The position numbers and the translations under genes were made by a program. Positions 58,621 through 64,000 of a stretch of 64,000 bases of DNA are shown here, in pieces (within the stretch, counting starts at the first letter, position 1; each line of letters begins with the position of its first letter). Below the pieces are notes generated by a model, which was given only the letters and a program-made list of their open reading frames with translations, ran no database searches and was not told where the DNA came from. The stretch is from Posidonia oceanica (taxonomy: Eukaryota; Streptophyta; Magnoliopsida; Alismatales; Posidoniaceae), in contig JAZBRS010000029.1 of the NCBI GenBank assembly GCA_037176725.1, positions 123,847,001-123,911,000 of the forward strand, written 5' to 3'.

Positions 58621-61379
58621 AAAACTTAAAAGAACAAATTATAACAAACTAAAAGACTTAAAACAACTAAAATCAAAACCTCAAAAAACAATTAAAAAAC
58701 TTGGAAAAACAAGTTAAAAAAAAACATAAAAAAGAACAAGTTTAAAAACAAAACAAACAATCTTTAAAAAAAAACCTTGAAACCCTAATTAAAAAGTTTA
58801 AAAGGAAAACAGTCCTCTAAAAAAGCTTAAAATCTTAACTCAAAACATTCAAAACTCTAAAAAAAAACAATTACTTAAAATTCTAAAAGAAATACAAATT
58901 TAAAGCCAAAAATCCAAATTCCTCCTCTTCTTTTTTCTCCTCCTTTTTCTTCTCCTTTTTTTTCCTTCCTTCTTTCTTTTCTTTTCTTCCTCTTCCTTCC
59001 AAGTCCAACCCACCACTTTTTTCTTTCTTTTCCTTCATTTCTCCATCCGGGCCCAGGCCCACTTCCCAATTCCTCCTTCCTTCCTTCTCTGTTTTTCTCT
59101 TCTTTTCCTCAACACCCATCCAGCCTGTTCACTCCTCCTCCTGATTTTCTCCTCTTCTTTTTTTCTTCCTCAAATCAGCTCCTTAGCCCTCAGCCCACAA
59201 CTAGCCCACGACCCAGAACCTTCCCCTCTCCTTCCTCTTTCCCTCCTCTTTCAAGCACGCAAGCCTCTGCACTCACACTCACTCACAGCACAGCCCTTCG
59301 CCGCACACTCCACCGTGCGGCGAAGCCAGCCTCACAGAGCCACCTACCCGCTGGCCTTCTCCACTCGCTGCCATGACCTGCCAGCCAACCACATTGCCGC
59401 CATTCACCTACCAACTGACTAGACGACCCATGTCTCTGCCGATTCCCAATCAAGTGCGCCCCTTTGAACAAAATCGACCCATCTTCTTCCTCATCCATCC
59501 ACCACACCCGTGCAAGAGAGAACCAGAGAGAAGAGCCATGTGCGAGAGAGAAAACCAGAGAGCTTCCCCCCCCATTAGCAGACCTGATTCCAGAGCTTCC
59601 ATCAACCCACACAGCCCGAAGAATACCTTCAAACTCCACCACGCCACTCACTGAACATCCAGCTTCTCAATCCAATCCCAAGCTCACCCCCATCGCTCCC
59701 ACCGATCCTTTCCCCCACCACAAACACCTTGCACCGTTCTTGTTTAGAAACATCACCAAACTCCACCTCACTCCTGAGCTCATAGAACCACCTCCAGACC
59801 TCTCCACCTTCTTCCCCACACCTCCACCAACCCAGACCACCACCTCGAGAGCACCGGAGAGCCACCCACACCAGAGAGCCAGAAATCCACAGTGAGGCCA
59901 CCCAAAAATCCCAAACTGAGCTCGAGCTTGCAACCTCGCTTCTAAGCATCCCAAAGGCTTCCTCACAGCACCAGGAGTCGTCTCCGATCGCCGCACGACG
60001 CCTCCGCTTCATCTGGCATCGCAGCGACCTCCGCCGACAGCAGCAACCCAACCGGACGTCGTCAGAGCATTCCAGCGCGCTTCAAAGGTAAACAACCCCA
60101 GATCCTTGCTCAGCATATTCTATTCTTGCTTCCTAGATAGGTGGTTTTTAAGTTAGAGGCCTAGCATAGTTTTCCCACGCCGCCGTGGGGTCGTCTTCCC
60201 CGACGAGCCCTCGCGCTTCCGACGGCCTGTCCAGCGCACTCCGGGTTGCTTTGTCGCTCCAAGCTCCGCTCTGAGGTTCGCCAGCACACCAGCACGCCCC
60301 CTCCGGCCTCTGCGAGCTGTCCTCAGCCCTCCTCCGCTCGCGCGACATGTGCAACACGCTGGAGCCACCGCAGGAACCATCGCTGGGTCGTCCCGCTACC
60401 TCGCTGCACTAGAGCTTCTCAAACTTCGTCCAGAGCATCGCTGGGGCCTTGGGAAGCTGAATCAACACAGCTTGGCCCTCGCCACTGCCTCCAGATCTCC
60501 TCCCGTCCTCCGCCGTCTCTGCGCGTTACCTCTAGACCGTCCGGACGTCTCCAGCGGCCTCCGACCTTCGGATTTGCTCGTACAACATCGCCCGACCGCC
60601 ACGAAGCTAACCCAGCACCCTCTGCGCCATTCTGCAGCCTCCGGTGGTCGCCCCACCTCAGACCTTCACTGCAGAAGATCATCGACGTCACCAGCATGCA
60701 CCAGCCGCCCTCCGACGCCGCCGACACCGCTGGACACTCCGCCTGCATTGGCTCCTGCCTCCGGGACCCCCAACACCGCCATGCGCCCGCCGTCGCCACT
60801 GCTGCTGCTTCTTCCTCCGCCGGCACTGTTCCTGTGCTACGCGGGGAAGACGACTGTGCATTTATTTTTTTCGTTTTAAAAGTTTAATAAGGTTTCGGTG
60901 CATGCATTCCTTTTATTTTCTTTAAGTTTTAAATATTTGCAAATAGGTCCACCTGCAGTAAGCATTCCTTTTTTATTTCTTGTAGTCAGGTCTGTTAGTT
61001 TTCTTTAATTGCTTTCAGGTCTTGACTTTGAATCAAATCATTTAATTTTATTTTGTTAGCTTATTGCATTGCAGTTAAATGTTTGAGTTTCAGTTTATTG
61101 CATGCAGGTCCTTCATTTAAATATTTAAATGCATCTGAATATTTAGTTTAATGCATGCATTGCATTTTAGCCCTCATATTTGTTTAAATTGCATCTCAGT
61201 CTACTGTCGGTTTGCATTTCATTTAATGTTGCATTTTAACTATACTGCATTGCATTAAAAGTCAGTATTTTTGCTTATTTGCATCTGGGTCCACCTGCAT
61301 GGTTTCAAAATCATTTAAATGCCTTTTAAAACCATATTGCATTGAAATAAAATGCTACATGTTTCCAGATTTGCATTCC

Positions 61380-62090
61380 AGTCCTTTGCATGGTTTATAA
61401 ATCATTTAATCTGCATGTTTACCTTATTACATTGCATAAAATTGCCTCTGTTAGTTTTTTATTGCACTTTAGTCCTCTGCTGGTTTCAAAATCATTTAAA
61501 ATCACATTTTACCATACTGCATTGCATCTAAAAAATCTCAATTTGTTTTATTTGCATTTTAGTCCTCTGCCAGTTGATAAAAATCATTTAAATCACATGT
61601 TTACCTTATTGCATTGCATTAAAAAACTCAAAAAATCATTTAATTGCATCTAGGTCCTTTATTCAATCAGTTTTCATTTAAAGCATGTTTAAAACCATAT
61701 AACATTGCAAAAAACCCCAAAAAATGTAATAATTGCATTTAGGTCCATCTACTGTGAGTCAGTAGTCTATTTTTGCATTTTTACATTGTAAAAAACCCCT
61801 AAAAAATGTAATAATTGCATTTAAGTTCATCTGTTGTTAATCAATCATTTAAATCATGTTTTAAACCTTATTGCATTGCAGAAAAATCCTGAAAAACTTA
61901 ATAATTGCATATCAGTCCAGTTTGCATGTAATCAATTATTTAAATCATGTTTCAAACTATATTGCATTGCAGAAAACACCAATAACATGTTTTTATTGCA
62001 TCTTGGTCCCCTATGCTTACAAATGCCATGTTTAGTTGTATTTTAAACTTCATTGCATTGTTTTAAGGTCCCATAGTTTTTTGAAATTGC
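61380..62090 (+). repeat. Degenerate ~90-bp tandem repeat in LTR
   Basis: GTCC(T/C)-type words follow TTGCAT(T)TTAG/CAG at about 61381, 61471, 61562, 61652, 61743, 61827, 61916 and 62005 (spacing 84-91 bp). Each unit contains AATCATTTAAAT and TTGCATTGCA. Confidence 0.7.
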
Positions 62091-63497
62091 ATATTGGACT
62101 CAGTTTTCAACTTTTGCGAGTCTGCATGCTTTCCTTGCATTGCATTTAGGTCGTATAAGTTTTTAAAACTGCATTTAGGTCCTTTTCTTGCATTTTTGCA
62201 TGCATAACTCCTGTTTAGCCTTGCATTCACCCATGCATGGTTTCTTTATCATCTTTTGCATGCATTAGGCCTGTTTCACACACAGTTAGGCACATTTTGC
62301 ATATAGGACCCTGTAGTTTTTCCAAATTACACTTACGTCCCTGCATTGCATTTTTGCATGCATTTGCATTCCCATGTCATCTATCATTGCATCCTTGCAT
62401 GCATTCAAGCATTTTCATCACTTTTGCATGGACACATCTTACATTGCACACCCTTAGGGATTATTTGCACTTAGGCCCGTACCTTTTCTGGCCCTTGAGC
62501 ATTCTAATTTGATTCCTGAATAACTTTAGATCAGACCGTTGGATTTTCACGATATAACTGTCCAGGTCTTCCTGGTTGAATGATCTTTCATTTAAACCAA
62601 AGTTATCTCAGATCAGGCCTCAGATTCTCAAGATAAGTCCATCTGAATCACAACACATCATTCATTTGCATTGCAAGCATCGTTTTGCATGCCAGCATCT
62701 GTTTTCGCCTATATTTGCACCGTTTTGCGTGTCTGCTCCCATTTTCGCTTATTTTGCACCATTTTGCGTGCCGACTCTTGTTTTCCCTTGCATGTCGCTT
62801 ACATGTGTATGGTTTTACCGTCGTTTTGTTTTAATCGCTTACATTTGCATTAGGGCAGTGATGCTTACTGTCTGGAGTTCTCACGAGCCAGGGTTCGCCT
62901 GGTTCGGAACACAGACAGCGCTGCTAAGCACATAGGTTGCACGTTTACTTCCCTTGTGCACCGCATCATTTAGAACACACATTTGAGCATGTAATCACAG
63001 CATACCTAGCACTTAGGCATCCAAGCACCTCATTTAGCAGGCATTCATGGCACTTAGGCATTCAAAGCATGCATTTTCCCTCAGAAGCGAGCGTAAGTCT
63101 AGAAAGACTGCTCCTCGGGCGTGTCGGGGGTGCCTAACACTTTCCTCGCGCGTAACAGGAGTCCTTACCCTTTCTCTGGCCTGTAATGACTCTTTTGCCC
63201 TCGTCCTTGGCACGAGATATCTTCTTTGCATAGCATTTGCATTGCATCGTCTTGTGTGGTTTTGCATGTTTTTCATACATTTTCCTGGTTTTCCTTATCT
63301 CTCGACTTAATAGACACGGTGGCGACTCCCTTTTGTCTGTACTTTCCTTTTTTCCCTTTTGCTTTTCGCCCCTTTTTTGGTGTTTTGAGTCGAGTTTCCT
63401 CCTCGGATCACCCGCTAATAGTGAACCTGATTTCCGATCGTTGCACGCGAGCTCTGGCGGCGTCCACGGACGATCGTGAAACGCGGGATCGCTACAG

Positions 63498-63514
63498 TGG
63501 CGACTCCGCTGGGG
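63498..63514 (+). other. Primer binding site (tRNA-Arg)
   Basis: TGGCGACTCCGCTGGGG matches the reverse complement of the 3' end of plant tRNA-Arg(ACG) including CCA. tRNA-Arg priming is typical of Ogre/Tat elements. Confidence 0.8.
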
Positions 63515-64000
63515 ATACTAGACTTTGGCTTTCGTTTTGGCTTTCTCCCCGCTTGGGTTTTGCATTCTTTGCTTGCCTTGTGCCTTTGCCTTGTCTTTTT
63601 GCTCGCTCGCCTGTCTTGGTTCCCTGTAAGTCGCACAGTGGCGACTTTGATAAGGATTCAGACCCTGGCTTTCCTCCTTGGCTTTTTGCTCGCATTGTTC
63701 TTGCTTGTTTTGCCTGTTTACATGCTTTATTGCCTGCTTTACCTTTACATGCTCTACTACTTACCTGTCTTTACTTATTTACCTGCTGGCTTGTCATTAC
63801 CTTTCTTTCTCGCATAATGCATGCCTAAATACTTGTTTGGCACAATAATGCATGCCTTTTGAGTGATAATTGCTTTGTTTTACACCCTTGCTATGCCACT
63901 ACACACGCACATGCCCTGCATACTATGCCTTTTGACATGCTATGTGTTTCTTTCCACTATCATGTCCACATACACTTGCACATACCATGCCCGTGCGTTT
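63515..64000 (+). other. 5' leader of Tat element B, running off the window
   Basis: T/C-rich untranslated leader following the primer site, with a second CAGTGGCGACT word at 63637. No ORF1 start is reached within the window. Confidence 0.6.

Larger units (their letters stand above)
57660..63496 (+). repeat. Tat/Ogre-type LTR (family B), 5.8 kb
   Basis: TGTTGACACCCC at the start and CGGGATCGCTACA at the end (TG...CA), followed by a tRNA-Arg primer site. Contents: telomere-like AAACCCTA cluster (57769-57895), pyrimidine tract (57930-58230), A-rich 60-bp tandem repeats (about 58380-58620), second pyrimidine tract (58910-59260), C-rich section (59300-60850), T-rich section with a degenerate ~90-bp repeat (about 61380-62090) and the conserved GGGTGCCTAACAC / GGTGGCGACTCCC end. 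Several long open frames here are low-complexity and not genes. Confidence 0.75.

Noticed and set aside
59283..60887. Long frames of 120-213 residues in the C-rich region
   Set aside because: They lie in the Tat LTR, have biased composition (Pro/Ser/Arg) and no motif.
62237..63828. Open frames near the end of the Tat LTR and leader
   Set aside because: T/C-rich composition, no domain, and they cross the LTR end and primer site.

Overview
The window is nuclear DNA from a flowering plant. The evidence is one intron-rich plant golgin gene in a sea of nested plant transposable elements (Copia, Ty3/Gypsy of chromovirus and Tat/Ogre types, hAT, Mutator-like and MITEs), tRNA-primed retroelement PBS sites, and plant promoter words (site II, telo-box). 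The sequence does not fix the species or monocot versus dicot.

Layout. 1-9360: twelve phase-consistent exons of a golgin candidate 3/4-type gene on the minus strand. Its C-terminal exons lie beyond the left edge, and an old antisense Copia fragment sits in the last visible intron. 9400-13294: MITEs and a decayed chromovirus LTR, itself interrupted by a hAT-type element that carries another inverted-repeat element. 13295-17003: a truncated Copia element with gag and RT but no integrase. 17004-about 17700: an antisense fragment of a Tat/Ogre LTR. 17776-17888: an orphan housekeeping-type promoter with a splice donor.

20087-51299 is a four-level nest. A chromovirus LTR (Gypsy-2) was split by a hAT element (21659-50897, perfect 8-bp target duplication CATGCCAC). 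The hAT was split by a Mutator-like element (about 21880-45094) carrying a FAR1-type transposase (+) and an ULP1-type cysteine protease gene (-). The protease gene was split by a second, young chromovirus (Gypsy-1, 28124-39233, 5-bp duplication AACAT, 3.1-kb LTRs). Downstream of its own transposase the hAT also contains an intron-retaining fragment of a NIMA-related (NEK) kinase gene.

51300-64000: the pol end of Gypsy-2, cut by Tat/Ogre-type retroelements. These comprise an LTR rich in GGACGC hairpins, a DUF7745-like ORF1, a hypervariable 3' untranslated region with about 25 GATARG/CYTATC hairpins, then a 5.8-kb LTR that has a polypurine tract on one side and a tRNA-Arg primer site on the other.

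The best candidates for something undescribed are arrays of short palindromes in unrelated LTR retroelements. The Copia and Gypsy-1 LTRs share the 14-bp word AACGGCACNCCGTT, whose AACGG core equals that of plant MSA/MYB3R sites. The Tat 3' region carries a hairpin array whose arm variants co-vary and mismatch only in the direction tolerated by G-U pairing in the sense RNA. Almost all transposon genes here are broken; the golgin gene is the only apparently intact host gene, and it is incomplete in the window.
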